A stretch of DNA of 64,000 bases. Origin: Candidatus Cloacimonadota bacterium (GTDB taxonomy: Bacteria > Cloacimonadota > Cloacimonadia > Cloacimonadales > Cloacimonadaceae). Numbering within the stretch: position 1 is the stretch's first letter; every line of letters begins with the position of its first letter. Under the pieces are notes generated by a model. That model did no database searches and was not told the DNA's origin. It saw nothing but the letters and a program-made list of their open reading frames with translations. A program made the position numbers and the translations under genes. Below, piece by piece: positions 27,921 through 37,918 of this stretch. The stretch lies in assembly GCA_012728875.1 (NCBI GenBank), contig JAAYEF010000010.1, positions 62,001 through 126,000 on the forward strand, given 5' to 3'.

Positions 27921-28938
27921 CTTTGGAATTCATGGAATTGGGGTCGGCTTTTTCGCGCACCTTGTTTTCAAGTTCTTCCAAAATCTCGGGGTTTTCCAGC
28001 AGGAATTGTTTGGATTTCTCGGTACCCTGTCCCAGTTTCACATCTCCGTAGGCAAACCAGGAGCCGCTCTTTTTCACGATTCCCTGATCCACGCCCATTT
28101 CCAAAATGATGTCCAGATTCGAGATTCCCTCTCCAAAAATGATGGGGAAAACCACCGTTTTGAAGGGCGGGGCGAGCTTGTTTTTCACGATCTTGACGCG
28201 GGTTTTGGCGCCAATGACTTCGGCTTCCGCTCCGCCAGCCTTGATGGCTCCGGCAAAGCGCACTTCCATGCGGATGGTGGAATAGAATTTCAGCGCCACG
28301 CCGCCGGCGGTGGTTTCCGGGTTCATATATGCCGTGACGCCAATTCTCATGCGGGTTTGGTTGATGAAAATCACGGCGGTGTTGGATTTTGAGACGATGG
28401 CGGTGAGTTTGCGCAAGGCCTGGCTCATCAGACGTGCCTGCAGGCCAACGTGGCTGTCGCCCATTTCACCTTCAATTTCCTGACGCGGCACCAGAGCCGC
28501 AACGCTATCAATGACAATGAGATCCACCGCCGAACTGCGCACCAGGGTTTCCGTGACTTCCAGAGCCTGTTCGCCGCCGTCGGGCTGGGAAAGCAAAAGT
28601 TCATCGATCTCCACACCCAATCTTTGGGCGTAAGACGTATCCAGAGCGTGTTCGGCATCGACGAATGCCACCACTCCGCCCAGTTTTTGAGCCTCTGCAG
28701 CGATGTGCAGAGCCAGGGTGGTCTTTCCGCTGGCTTCTGCGCCATAAATTTCGATGATGCGTCCGCGGGGGATGCCGCCGATGCCCAAAGCCAGGTCCAG
28801 ATTGAAGGCTCCGGTGGGGATGACGTCCACTTTTTGTTGAACTTTTTCGCCCAACCACATAACCGTTCCTTCGCCGAATTTCTTTTCCAGCTGGGAGATC
28901 GCAGTTTTCAAGGCTGTGTCTTTGTTTTTGTCCTGCAT
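27898..28938 (-). CDS. recA: Recombinase RecA
   Basis: A 346-residue recombinase that forms ATP-dependent filaments on single-stranded DNA for repair, SOS induction and transformation. Core motifs are Walker [10 protein letters not shown] (66-74), [31 protein letters not shown] and [14 protein letters not shown]. The first Walker A positions differ from the usual GPESSGKTT. A short acidic tail closes the protein (SKDETEDLD). It is preceded by thpR 11 bases upstream. No LexA-type box is obvious. Confidence 0.98.
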   Translation of the reverse strand: MQDKNKDTALKTAISQLEKKFGEGTVMWLGEKVQQKVDVIPTGAFNLDLALGIGGIPRGRIIEIYGAEASGKTTLALHIAAEAQKLGGVVAFVDAEHALDTSYAQRLGVEIDELLLSQPDGGEQALEVTETLVRSSAVDLIVIDSVAALVPRQEIEGEMGDSHVGLQARLMSQALRKLTAIVSKSNTAVIFINQTRMRIGVTAYMNPETTAGGVALKFYSTIRMEVRFAGAIKAGGAEAEVIGAKTRVKIVKNKLAPPFKTVVFPIIFGEGISNLDIILEMGVDQGIVKKSGSWFAYGDVKLGQGTEKSKQFLLENPEILEELENKVREKADPNSMNSKDETEDLD

Positions 28939-28949
28939 TGTGTTTTCCT

Positions 28950-29504
28950 TTATGGTTTTAATTCAAAACTTTCCAAAGCTTGGTAGATGGGGCCGTCGCC
29001 GTGCAAAATGCTGCGAAACAGGGTCACCCGGTCATAGGGAAAGAATCCGGGCTCCACTTTTGCGGTCAAAATCTCATTCTGCAGAGCGGGCGGGATCGCT
29101 TTTTTGATGCGTCCCAGGGTGATATGCGGCTTGAGCGGCTTCGAATCCGGCTCAAAACCGGCGTGGCGAATCTTTCCCAAGAGCTTTTTGTGCCAGTTTG
29201 CCAGGCTGCCTTCCGCGTCTGCCAAAGTGGCCCAAACCAGGCGCGGAGATTTGTAGGGAAAAATCTCCAAACCCCTGATTGTCAGGGAAAAGGCAGCGGC
29301 ATTGGCGCAGCTTTCGGAGAGCACTTCGCTGAGTTCTCCAATCCTGTTCACATCCACATCACCCAAAAAAAGCAGGGTGAGATGCAGATTTTCGTCTTTC
29401 ACCCAGTTTACGCCGGGATGGGGTCTGAACCGCTCCAAAGCCCTTTCCAAAGAGCGTTTGGGCTTTTCAGGAGTTTCCAGCGCAATGAAGCTGCGATATC
29501 TCAC
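28950..29504 (-). CDS. thpR: RNA 2',3'-cyclic phosphodiesterase (2H family)
   Basis: A 184-residue 2H phosphoesterase that opens 2',3'-cyclic phosphate ends of RNA. The two catalytic H-x-T-L motifs are HLTLLFLG (about residue 41) and HITLGRIK (about residue 128). The N-terminal [11 protein letters not shown] is also typical. It sits between the adenosine-kinase-like gene (one base gap) and recA, giving a four-gene group with recX. Confidence 0.92.
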   Translation of the reverse strand: MRYRSFIALETPEKPKRSLERALERFRPHPGVNWVKDENLHLTLLFLGDVDVNRIGELSEVLSESCANAAAFSLTIRGLEIFPYKSPRLVWATLADAEGSLANWHKKLLGKIRHAGFEPDSKPLKPHITLGRIKKAIPPALQNEILTAKVEPGFFPYDRVTLFRSILHGDGPIYQALESFELKP

Positions 29505-29505
29505 T

Positions 29506-29988
29506 TTAACGCTTGTATCCGATGTCGCGCAGGAACTTTTTGCGGTTCGTGATATCCGTATCCAGTTCGATGCCCTGGGGTGAATTTCCGTCGATAACGC
29601 CCAAAATACCGCTTCCCTGCTCGGTTTTTGCCAAAATCACCTGCACCGGATTCGCCGTGGCACAGAAGATATTGACCACCTCGCGGCAGTCTTTCACAGC
29701 GTTCAACACGTTAATGGGAAACGAGTTGCGCATCACGATCAAAAAGGAATGCCCCGCACCCAGACGCAGCATGTTTTCCACCGCGCATTCGATCAATTCG
29801 TTGTCTGTGCCTTCCTTGCGAACCAGGCAGGGCCCGGATGCTTCGCAAAAAGCCAGGCCGAATTTGATGCCGGGAACGGTGTTTACCAAGGCTTCATAGA
29901 GGTCTTCCACGGTTTTTATGAAGTGGCTCTGACCCAGTATGATGTTCGTGTCGGAAGGGAATTTTAGCTGTTCAAGCCTGAGTTCCAT
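29506..29988 (-). CDS. Adenosine-specific kinase-like protein
   Basis: A 160-residue protein matching the small family called adenosine-specific kinase (PF04008), found mostly in archaea and some anaerobic bacteria. The conserved run [58 protein letters not shown] and [14 protein letters not shown] is present. The enzymatic assignment in the family rests on limited evidence. I chose the ATG at 29988 ([11 protein letters not shown]) because GAGGT lies 8 bases before it and homologues start there. An ORF from 30102 would add 38 unconserved residues. Confidence 0.85.
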   Translation of the reverse strand: MELRLEQLKFPSDTNIILGQSHFIKTVEDLYEALVNTVPGIKFGLAFCEASGPCLVRKEGTDNELIECAVENMLRLGAGHSFLIVMRNSFPINVLNAVKDCREVVNIFCATANPVQVILAKTEQGSGILGVIDGNSPQGIELDTDITNRKKFLRDIGYKR

Positions 29989-30600
29989 GCTGCATACCTC
30001 GCTTATGCTGATGTTTTCAAAAAATTCCATGGGCAGAGCCTTGTCAAGCGAAATTTTGGCCCCAGGAACTTCCTCAGCCACAGGAGCTTTCACGAGCGTC
30101 AAAACCAGATCATTTTTCCGTTTTTACTCCCTTGGTTCGCCCGGTAAGCGTGGCTGTTTCGCCATGGTGTCACACCCGCCTTTTTATCGGGTGCTTGGGG
30201 GGCATCCACCAGGAAAGAGACTGGCACGGCTCAAGGGAGAAGGCAGGTGTTTCATACTATCTTTTTTATTGAGAGTTTCCTGGGTTTCCGGCGCGAAAAC
30301 AGCTGTTTTTGGCATGCTGTGTATTTTTTTCCACAGAATGTGGCGATATTTTTCAACAAAAAGATTGACGCAAATATTGAGCGCTATAGCTTGAATATAA
30401 TTATACAAGGTGAATAGATGTGATGAACGAGCTGCCCCCAAATCTTGGGGAACGGCGCTTGATTATAATTCCAAACAAAATGTCACGCTCCGTGCAAGGT
30501 AAGATATGTTGATAAACATTTACAGTGGTTGCTTTGAAGGCGGTTAATGCTTTCGGCAGATAAATCATTCTCAACGGGAAACAAAAATAAGGAGACATTT
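29989..30600. other. Divergent intergenic region, 612 bases
   Basis: It lies between the recA group (minus) and the caspase-like lipoprotein (plus). I see no coding sequence. CCCCAAATCTTGGGG at 30436-30450 is a perfect short hairpin. Positions 30219-30238 (GGCTCAAGGGAGAAGGCAGG) resemble one arm of the inverted-repeat elements at 25664 and 44288. A TTGACG at 30364-30369 is followed by A/T-rich sequence and may belong to a promoter. Confidence 0.5.
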
Positions 30601-32889
30601 ATGAAAACCACATCGAAGCTGGTTTTGATGCTCACAATCGGGTTAATCCTGCTGCTTAGCGGATGCCAACTCTTTAACCTGGGCAGGGATAAAACTGATC
30701 CTCTGGTCAAGATTACCAAACCCACCAACTATTTTTCGTGGGCAACAACTTCTTCCAGCCTGGATTTGGGCGGGCTGGCTTCCGACGACAGCGACATCAA
30801 GTCCGTGAAAGTCAGCATCAACGGAGGAGCAGACGTAACCGCCTCCGGGACAAGCAACTGGAGTATTTCTGATATCCCCATCAATATGGGCGACAACCTG
30901 GTGGTTTGCAAAGCCACAGACAAGAAGGGAAACACCGCTTCCGACACCTTGTGGGTTACGCGCAACATCGATTTGGACTTTTTTGGTCCTCCCTCCTTCA
31001 ATAATACCTGTTTTTTGACAAATCGAACCAACAACGTTTTAGTACATCAATCGATCAGACCCACATCCACACAAACGATAAGCACGGCAAAGCTGGTGCG
31101 TTTGAATGCGAACATGGAAGTGGTGGAAGAACTGGGGTCGATTTTTGACGATGGCAACCTTTATGGTCACGGTGATGAGATCTTGGGCGATGGAGTGTTT
31201 TCCGGCAAAATAGACATCAGCAGCACCGAGCCCGGGCTTTACTTATATCGCATTGAAGCATACAGCAGCGACGGGAAAGTCAACTATTCTCCCTTGATCA
31301 AGGTTCAGTTTTTTGAGCCGCTTACTAATGACGAGATTGATGCAATAATGGCGTTTGACGCGCAAATGGAAGCTGTGCTGCAAAACAGCACTGCAAGCAA
31401 CAATGCTCAGGCAAAAACCGTTTTGAAAAACTGGCTGCGCACCCAGGACATTGTGGCATCGGTTGAAGATGACGGAAGTGGTTTGACGATAACATATACA
31501 AACGGCATAACCTACCTCATTTCTTTTTGTGAAGTTGATGAAAACGATAAGTTTATCACGAAAGGGGGAGGAAATTCCCATCCTGAACGTAAACCCCCAA
31601 TGATCCCGCTTAATAAACAAACCCGGGGAGAAAACAATTTGGCAGGACCCCAGCCGAGCTATCGCGGGGATTCCAGTGATCATCCAGATAATTTGATTTT
31701 GGATAAAGACGTGTTGATTTGGGCGCCTTATGAAGGCGTGTTCAATTTAAGCATGATCCCCGACGCCAAAGCAGTTTTTGAAGACAGTGATTTGGGCTTC
31801 AACGTGGTTACCATGACAAACCAAGCATGCACCATCGCTTCATTGAGTGATTTAAATGAATATGGCACAATCATTTTTGACACTCATGGAAAAGGGGGCG
31901 AGCACATCTATACTGGAGAGCTTGTTACCGCTGAAAACCTTGAGACTTACGATGCCATGCTTCAAGCAAATCAATTATCCATGTCTGGCATAATGGCATA
32001 TCGTAATGATGGTACATACATTTATAAAAGCAAGATGTATACAGTTCGGTCGGCTTACATTTCCAATTTGTCGGGTACCCTGCCCAACAGCGTTGTATTT
32101 AATGGCTCTTGTGAAAGTAGCAAAACCTTAAATCTGTCACTTGCGTTTTTGTCCAAAGGAGCAAAAGCGTATTTTGGTTTTTCGGAAATCGTTTACACAA
32201 GGTTTTGTTCGGACATGTGCAAGCAACTTTTCAAGGGTATGGTGACCGAATTGAAAACGAACGGAAAATCCTTCAAAGATGGACAAAAAGACCCTGAAGG
32301 AGATGCAGTTTACATGATGGATTGTTTTTCCGACAATTTGCATTATTCGTTCGACCTGATCAACGGTGACTTTGAAATGGGCAACTTGACCGGCTGGACA
32401 CGCTCTGGAGACGGACGTGTGATCACTGGGCTTGGATATTACGGCGCACCGCAAGGAAACTATATGGGCATCATTTCCACGGGATTGGGCTTCACCACCG
32501 ACAGCGGCAGCATCGCTCAATCCTTTTACGTGCCCAAAAACGTTTCCAACCTGCAAGTTAAATGGAACTTTATGTCCGAGGAATTTTTGGAATTTGTGGG
32601 TTCCATATACCAGGATTATCTTTCGATCTCCATACGAGACAGCACCGGAACGGTAAATACGATATTCTATAATAATGTGGATAGTTTTTATGAGAACTAT
32701 GATCTTTCCCACATCTCTCCGGATATAGTTTTTGACCAGGGAGGTGTTTACGGAACTGGCTGGCATACTTTTACCGCCAATATTGAGCAATATCAGGGGC
32801 AGGTGATTCGGCTGATCATCAGGATTGGCGACGTGGGGGACAGTATCTACGACTCTGCCTGTCTGCTGGATGAAATAAAAATCTATTAG
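30601..32889 (+). CDS. Large lipoprotein with Ig-like, caspase-like and C-terminal sandwich domains
   Basis: A 762-residue lipoprotein. I chose the ATG at 30601 because AAGGAGAC lies before it and the lipobox LLSGC (Cys22) follows. Residues about 35-120 look like an Ig-type domain with the motif VKVSINGGADV...CKATDKKGNTASDT. Residues about 370-590 have the layout of a clan CD (caspase/gingipain-like) fold: a strand ending in His429 (IIFDTHGKGGE) and a strand ending in Cys504 (VVFNGSCESS) about 75 residues later. The last 150 residues (NGDFEMGNLTGWTRSGDG...) resemble a jelly-roll choice-of-anchor domain. Proteolysis is inferred only from the His/Cys pair. A terminator follows. Confidence 0.75.
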   Translation: MKTTSKLVLMLTIGLILLLSGCQLFNLGRDKTDPLVKITKPTNYFSWATTSSSLDLGGLASDDSDIKSVKVSINGGADVTASGTSNWSISDIPINMGDNLVVCKATDKKGNTASDTLWVTRNIDLDFFGPPSFNNTCFLTNRTNNVLVHQSIRPTSTQTISTAKLVRLNANMEVVEELGSIFDDGNLYGHGDEILGDGVFSGKIDISSTEPGLYLYRIEAYSSDGKVNYSPLIKVQFFEPLTNDEIDAIMAFDAQMEAVLQNSTASNNAQAKTVLKNWLRTQDIVASVEDDGSGLTITYTNGITYLISFCEVDENDKFITKGGGNSHPERKPPMIPLNKQTRGENNLAGPQPSYRGDSSDHPDNLILDKDVLIWAPYEGVFNLSMIPDAKAVFEDSDLGFNVVTMTNQACTIASLSDLNEYGTIIFDTHGKGGEHIYTGELVTAENLETYDAMLQANQLSMSGIMAYRNDGTYIYKSKMYTVRSAYISNLSGTLPNSVVFNGSCESSKTLNLSLAFLSKGAKAYFGFSEIVYTRFCSDMCKQLFKGMVTELKTNGKSFKDGQKDPEGDAVYMMDCFSDNLHYSFDLINGDFEMGNLTGWTRSGDGRVITGLGYYGAPQGNYMGIISTGLGFTTDSGSIAQSFYVPKNVSNLQVKWNFMSEEFLEFVGSIYQDYLSISIRDSTGTVNTIFYNNVDSFYENYDLSHISPDIVFDQGGVYGTGWHTFTANIEQYQGQVIRLIIRIGDVGDSIYDSACLLDEIKIY

Positions 32890-32909
32890 CCAGGTCTTGA
32901 TGGCAAAAT

Positions 32910-32940
32910 GGGGCGGAGTTTTAATGCTTCGCCCCTCTTT
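32910..32940 (+). terminator. Probable terminator after the caspase-like lipoprotein
   Basis: GGGGCGGAG (32910-32918), an eight-base loop, CTTCGCCCC (32927-32935) with one wobble pair, then TCTTT. The stem is strong and the T-run short, so readthrough into the kinase gene is possible. Confidence 0.6.
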
Positions 32941-33060
32941 GCAGGTGGGGTTTTGCAGACCATCGGCATCAGGCATATTCTGCAAGTTTGGCTGTGAAAG
33001 TACTTGACCTGAAAGCGCAGCCTGTAAAGCTGGAAAAAACGAATCAATGAATGGTGTGAT

Positions 33061-34548
33061 ATGGAACTGACAGCAGGTTCAAAACTTGGGAACTTTACCG
33101 TGATCAGGCAAATCGGAGTAGGCGGGATGAGTGAGGTCTATCTGGTGCAAGACAACCTTGACCGTCTTTTTGCACTTAAAACCATGTCCACAAGGCTTTC
33201 CCACGATCCTTCATTTCGCCAGCGTTTCGCGCAGGAAGCCCGGATCATGGCTTCGCTCACCCACCCCAACATTGTTCAACTGCACAGCTATTTTGAAGAG
33301 GATGGGAATTTCTGCCTAGTGATGGAATATGTTGATGGCTGCAGCCTGAAAGAGCTGAGCCGAAGAATCGGACCCATTCCGGAAAAACGGGCGTTGAAGA
33401 TCTTGAGGCAGATGGCGGAAGCGCTGTCCTATGCCCACAGAAGAGGAATTATCCACCGAGATGTGAAGCCCTCCAACATCCTGCTGGACGCAGACGATAA
33501 CGTGAAAGTGATGGATTTTGGCATCGCCCGCATGACGGAAAACCCCGGACTCACGCAAACCGGCAGCCAGATGGGCACCTTGTTTTATATGAGTCCGGAG
33601 CAGGTTCGCGACAGCAAAAATGTTGATGAGAAAACGGACGTCTATTCCCTGGGCGTCAGCTTCTATGAAATGCTCACAGGCAGGCTGCCGTTCGACGAAA
33701 GAAGTACCGGCGACTTTGAGATTCGTGAACAGATTGTCTATAAAGAACTTCCGGATCCCAGAAACATCTACCCGCACATCGGGGAGGAAAGCCTGCGCCT
33801 GCTGGCCGGGCTCACCAGAAAAAAGGCGGAGGAGCGCCTGCCTTTGGCACAATTCCTGGCTGGCGTAATTCCTGAACGGCAGGAAGCAAGGGAACAGCCT
33901 GCAGCCGGGATCGAAATATCGGAAAAAAGAGAGAATACTGGCCTGTCCCGGAGCCAAAATACCCTGCTCATCGTACTTATTGCCGGCTTAATAATTCTGT
34001 TTACCGTGGGCGCAATGATCATCTGGAATCGGAGAAACAGTAAAAAAGTAAATCCCGAAAGAATTGAGGTTTCCGATGTTGAGACACCTGAAACCGAACC
34101 ACAGTCCGCTCCAGTTTTGGAAGGAGAAATGGCAGAAGAGGAACCCCTGATTTGGTCTGCATTTACTTTCGTAGATTTGGTGGAAAGTTGGAACGACGCT
34201 CACAACGATAAAAACTATGGTCTTTTCAGTTCCCTATTTGCCGATGAACTGAAGTTTTACACCAGAATAATGTCCCGTTCCGATGTGGTAAAGTCCAAAC
34301 AGAATTTGCTGGATATTAAAAATACCTACTTTTATCAGGAGATCGCTGAGATCATCGATATCAAGGAAACTTCTTCCAACAGCGTTCGAGTGGATTTTTT
34401 CAAGGATGTGTATCTGGAAGACGGATCAACAAGATATCACGCCTACCTGATTTTTGAGCACCGCGACGGTCGTTGGCAAATCGTGCATGAAAGCGATACA
34501 ACCACAGACAGCAACCAAAGAAAACGCGAGGAGCAAAAGAAAAAATAG
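33061..34548 (+). CDS. Transmembrane Ser/Thr protein kinase with extracytoplasmic NTF2-like domain
   Basis: A 495-residue Hanks-type kinase. The P-loop IGVGGMSEV is at 18-26, Lys40 and Glu59 form the expected salt bridge, HRDVKPSN is at 132-139, DFG at 152-154 and MSPEQ at 177-181, so it should be active. One transmembrane helix lies at about 301-322. The outer part has an acidic linker and then, at about 365-480, an NTF2/SnoaL-like domain (VESWNDAHNDKNYGLFSSLFADELKFY...LIFEHRDGRWQIVHE). PASTA repeats, usual in PknB, are absent. It probably senses an envelope signal. It lies 171 bases after the caspase-like lipoprotein on the same strand. Confidence 0.92.
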   Translation: MELTAGSKLGNFTVIRQIGVGGMSEVYLVQDNLDRLFALKTMSTRLSHDPSFRQRFAQEARIMASLTHPNIVQLHSYFEEDGNFCLVMEYVDGCSLKELSRRIGPIPEKRALKILRQMAEALSYAHRRGIIHRDVKPSNILLDADDNVKVMDFGIARMTENPGLTQTGSQMGTLFYMSPEQVRDSKNVDEKTDVYSLGVSFYEMLTGRLPFDERSTGDFEIREQIVYKELPDPRNIYPHIGEESLRLLAGLTRKKAEERLPLAQFLAGVIPERQEAREQPAAGIEISEKRENTGLSRSQNTLLIVLIAGLIILFTVGAMIIWNRRNSKKVNPERIEVSDVETPETEPQSAPVLEGEMAEEEPLIWSAFTFVDLVESWNDAHNDKNYGLFSSLFADELKFYTRIMSRSDVVKSKQNLLDIKNTYFYQEIAEIIDIKETSSNSVRVDFFKDVYLEDGSTRYHAYLIFEHRDGRWQIVHESDTTTDSNQRKREEQKKK

Positions 34549-34575
34549 CCCCCAAGCTTCAGGTTTGAAGCCGCT

Positions 34576-35145
34576 TCAGTTCAGTTCCACGCGCAGGGCG
34601 TTGATGTGAACCCTGTATCCTCCGCTCACTTGGACGAAACCGTGATTCTTTTCGCTGAGATCGGTGATCCGGGCCTTGATCCACCAGTCGTTGCGGGTTT
34701 CCTCGCCGGAAAGGGGTGCGCGATGGTTTCCGTTGGCATCGGTGAGTTGCAGGAAAAACACCTCGCGGTTCAGCACGAGGTCACTTTCCCTTGCCACGCG
34801 GGTTTTGGCATAGTGGTTGGTCCAGATGAGCACGTTGTCCAAAAGCCGCAAAAAGCGCCCCTGAGACTGATTTTCCGCCGATGGACGTGCCTGCATTTTT
34901 GCCACGGAGGCAAACACAAAGGCTTGATTGGCAAGGGGTTGCTCCATCACAAGGTATTCGTCCACGCGGACATAGTGGGCATCCGCACCACCGTCTGCAA
35001 CTTCAGAGCTGGCGGGACGCGCCACCACGGCGGGATTGGAAAGAAATGAATTCTTCCAAATGTTTGAAGAACAGCCGGTCAAAGCCAGCGTCATCAGTGC
35101 CAAGCCTATGGCAGTCAGTGTGATATATCGTTTTCTTGTTTTCAT
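34576..35145 (-). CDS. Lipoprotein of unknown function
   Basis: A 189-residue lipoprotein (LALTGC, Cys25) with GGGAG eight bases before the ATG. The body contains tryptophan-rich patches (VLIWTNHYAK, NDWWIKARITDL) and ends in a beta-like GYRVHINALRVELN. No family is recognised. It follows rfbB by 77 bases on the same strand and is convergent with the kinase. Confidence 0.7.
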   Translation of the reverse strand: MKTRKRYITLTAIGLALMTLALTGCSSNIWKNSFLSNPAVVARPASSEVADGGADAHYVRVDEYLVMEQPLANQAFVFASVAKMQARPSAENQSQGRFLRLLDNVLIWTNHYAKTRVARESDLVLNREVFFLQLTDANGNHRAPLSGEETRNDWWIKARITDLSEKNHGFVQVSGGYRVHINALRVELN

Positions 35146-35222
35146 CTTTTCTCTCCCACAAGGGGTTTTGTCACAAGTAAAGACCCCCTCGCGGGCAAAA
35201 ACCCTCAGGATTTTTTAAATTC

Positions 35223-36293
35223 TTATTTTCCCAAGCCCAGGCGTTCCTGGCGATATTTACGTTCCTGGATGGAATGCCACCAATCCGGGTTTTCCAGATA
35301 CCACATCACGGTTTTGCGGATGCCGGTTGCAAAGGTTTCCTTGGGAGTCCAGCCCAGTTCGTTTTGGATCTTGGAAGCGTCGATGGCATAGCGGAAGTCG
35401 TGCCCGGGACGGTCGGCAACGTAAGTGATTAATTCAATGTAGGATGAAAGCCTGTCCAAAGGCCTGATTTCATCCAGAAGGCTGCAGATGTTTTTCACGA
35501 TATCGATGTTGCGTATCTCATTGTGTCCACCGATGTTATAAGTTTCGCCCAGCTTTCCGGAGCGGATGATCGTGTTGATGGCATCGCAGTGGTCGGTCAC
35601 ATACAGCCAGTCGCGCACGTTCAAGCCCTTTCCATAAACCGGCAAAGGTTTGTGTTCCAGGCAGTTGAGTATCATGAGCGGGATCAGTTTTTCGGGGAAT
35701 TGATAGCCTCCGTAGTTGTTTGAGCAGTTTGAAATGAGAACAGGCAAGCCGAAAGTGCGGTGCCAGGCTCTCACCAGGTGGTCGGAACCCGCTTTGGATG
35801 CGGAATATGGGGAGGAAGGATCATAGGGTGTGGTTTCCTTGAACAGCCCTTCATCGCCCAGGGAGCCGAAAACTTCGTCTGTGGAAACGTGGTGGAAACG
35901 GAATTTTGCCTTGGCGTCTTCGTCCAAACCGCGCCAGTAGCGAAGTGCGTTATCCAACATTACGGCTGTGCCCACAAGGTTGGTCTGGATAAATTCCATG
36001 GGTCCGTCGATGGAACGGTCCACATGGGATTCGGCGGCAAAATTCACCACGGTATCGGGTTTGAATTCAGCAAAGGCACGAGCCACTTTTTCGGCGTCGC
36101 AAATATCTGTTTCTGCAAAGAAATAGCGATCCGGATAAGCCTTTTCGAGGGGCAGCAAACTTTCACGATTTCCGGCATAGGTCAGCTTGTCTAGGTTCAA
36201 AACGCTTCCCTTGAAATCGGGATCGGCAAAAAGATGATGGATGTAGTTGGCACCGATGAAGCCGGCACCTCCGGTCACGATGATCCTGTTCAT
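35223..36293 (-). CDS. rfbB: dTDP-glucose 4,6-dehydratase
   Basis: A 356-residue short-chain-dehydrogenase-type enzyme that makes dTDP-4-keto-6-deoxyglucose for surface sugars. The NAD-binding [10 protein letters not shown] is at 8-17. The catalytic STDEVFG and YSASKAGSD motifs are intact, as are [11 protein letters not shown] and the [10 protein letters not shown] end typical of RmlB. Other rml genes are not in the window. Its start overlaps the parB stop by four bases, an uncommon partnership. Confidence 0.96.
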   Translation of the reverse strand: MNRIIVTGGAGFIGANYIHHLFADPDFKGSVLNLDKLTYAGNRESLLPLEKAYPDRYFFAETDICDAEKVARAFAEFKPDTVVNFAAESHVDRSIDGPMEFIQTNLVGTAVMLDNALRYWRGLDEDAKAKFRFHHVSTDEVFGSLGDEGLFKETTPYDPSSPYSASKAGSDHLVRAWHRTFGLPVLISNCSNNYGGYQFPEKLIPLMILNCLEHKPLPVYGKGLNVRDWLYVTDHCDAINTIIRSGKLGETYNIGGHNEIRNIDIVKNICSLLDEIRPLDRLSSYIELITYVADRPGHDFRYAIDASKIQNELGWTPKETFATGIRKTVMWYLENPDWWHSIQERKYRQERLGLGK

Positions 36294-37144
36294 GAATTCT
36301 CCTTTGAAAGCTTTATCAGGTTTTTAAGATTTTCCAATTCCTCGGGATTGCTGTAGCTGAGGGTGATCTTTCCTTTGCCTCCGCGATCGTTGATCCTAAC
36401 TTTGAGCCCCAATGCGCTTTGCAGTTCCTGGGTGAGGATCTTGGTTTGTGCCGGATCAACCGCTGGCACGGGCTGCTTCTTCGAGTCCCGGGCGAAGCTT
36501 TTCGCCTTTTCCTCGGCTTGGCGCACATTGAGACGATATTGGATAAGATGCTGTGCAAATTGCAGTTGCAGTTCCGGATCCACAGCCAGAACAGCACGGG
36601 CATGGCCGGGACTGATCACCCCGGTGGAAACCATATCCCGCACCTCCCGGGGCAGTTTTAAGAGGCGAATGCTGTTGCTCACGGTGGCGCGGTCGCGTGA
36701 AACGATGCCAGCCACTTCCTGATGGCTGAGGGCAAAATCGTCCGCAAGGGTCTGATAGGCAAGCGCTTCCTCGATTGGATCAAGGTCTTCACGCTGCACG
36801 TTTTCCACGATGGCAAGCTGAAGCTGCTCTTTTTCGCTCACGCTGCGGATCACGACTGGAACGCTTTCCAGTCCAGCAAGTTTTGCCGCCTGCAGGCGTC
36901 GTTCGCCGGCGATGAGTTCATATTCGCTGTTTTCGGTTTTGTTTACGATCAGGGGCTGGATGATGCCGTTGGCTTTGATGGAATCAGCCAGTTCAGCCAG
37001 CGCTTCGGGGTCAAATTTGCGTCGGGGCTGATGCGGATTGGCATGGATTTGAGCCACTGGCAGCGTGCCCAAACCGGATTGGAAACCGCTTTCAGAGCTT
37101 TTCGGAATGAGGGCGCTCAGGCCGCGTCCAAGACGTTCGTTCAT
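36290..37144 (-). CDS. parB: Chromosome partitioning protein ParB
   Basis: A 284-residue CTP-dependent DNA-sliding clamp that loads at parS. The N-terminal GLSALIP motif, the nuclease-like box ([20 protein letters not shown], then [17 protein letters not shown] and [15 protein letters not shown]), the helix-turn-helix ([20 protein letters not shown]) and the C-terminal dimer domain are all present. It overlaps parA and rfbB by four bases each. A perfect parS lies at 51438-51453. Confidence 0.97.
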   Translation of the reverse strand: MNERLGRGLSALIPKSSESGFQSGLGTLPVAQIHANPHQPRRKFDPEALAELADSIKANGIIQPLIVNKTENSEYELIAGERRLQAAKLAGLESVPVVIRSVSEKEQLQLAIVENVQREDLDPIEEALAYQTLADDFALSHQEVAGIVSRDRATVSNSIRLLKLPREVRDMVSTGVISPGHARAVLAVDPELQLQFAQHLIQYRLNVRQAEEKAKSFARDSKKQPVPAVDPAQTKILTQELQSALGLKVRINDRGGKGKITLSYSNPEELENLKNLIKLSKENS

Positions 37145-37911
37145 GATTTTGGCGTCCTTTCGATGATCTCCGTGGCCAGGTTCAGATAGCTCATGGCACC
37201 GGGAGAGCGTATGTCATACAAAAATATGGGTTTACCAAAGCTTGGCGCTTCGGTGAGTTTGATGTTGCGAGGGATGATGGTGCGGAACACCTTGTCCTTG
37301 AAATAGTGCCGAACCTCTTTTGCCACCTGCATGGAAAGGTTTACGCGCCTGTCGAACATGGTGAGTAAAATGCCAATGATGTTCAGGCTGGGGTTCAGGC
37401 TTTTCTGGATGAGGCGAATGGTGGAAAGAAGCTGGCTAATTCCTTCCAGGGCATAGTATTCGCATTGGACTGGAACCAAAAGATCGGTGGCGGCGGTCAG
37501 GGCATTCACCGTGAGCAAGCCCAGGGAGGGGGGACAGTCCACGATCACGTAGTCATAGTCCGCCAAAATGGGCTGCAAAGCCTCGCGCAGCCTGTGTTCG
37601 CGGGCAAATTCCTGCACCAGTTCAATCTCCGCCCCGGTGAGGTCGATGTTTCCCGGCACACACCACAGATTTTGCGTATCGGTTTTCATCACCGTATCCG
37701 CCAAAGGCACCTCTCCGATCAGGGCATCATAGATCTGTAACTGCAAGCTGTCCTTGTCGATACCCACCCCGCTGGTGGCATTGCCCTGGGGGTCAAAATC
37801 GATGAGCAGGGTCTTTTTTTCAAGCACGGCGAGCCCGGCAGCCACGTTGACTGCGGTGGTGGTTTTACCCACTCCGCCTTTTTGGTTCACAATCGTAATT
37901 ATTCTTGCCAT
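37141..37911 (-). CDS. parA: Chromosome partitioning ATPase ParA (Soj)
   Basis: A 256-residue ATPase that moves ParB-parS complexes and influences DnaA. The deviant Walker A KGGVGKTTT is at 11-19, followed by LLIDFDPQGNATSGVG and YVIVDCPPSLGLLTVNAL. It lies 7 bases after rsmG and overlaps parB by four bases, the canonical order rsmG-parA-parB seen near many origins. Confidence 0.97.
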   Translation of the reverse strand: MARIITIVNQKGGVGKTTTAVNVAAGLAVLEKKTLLIDFDPQGNATSGVGIDKDSLQLQIYDALIGEVPLADTVMKTDTQNLWCVPGNIDLTGAEIELVQEFAREHRLREALQPILADYDYVIVDCPPSLGLLTVNALTAATDLLVPVQCEYYALEGISQLLSTIRLIQKSLNPSLNIIGILLTMFDRRVNLSMQVAKEVRHYFKDKVFRTIIPRNIKLTEAPSFGKPIFLYDIRSPGAMSYLNLATEIIERTPKS

Positions 37912-37918
37912 ATTATCA

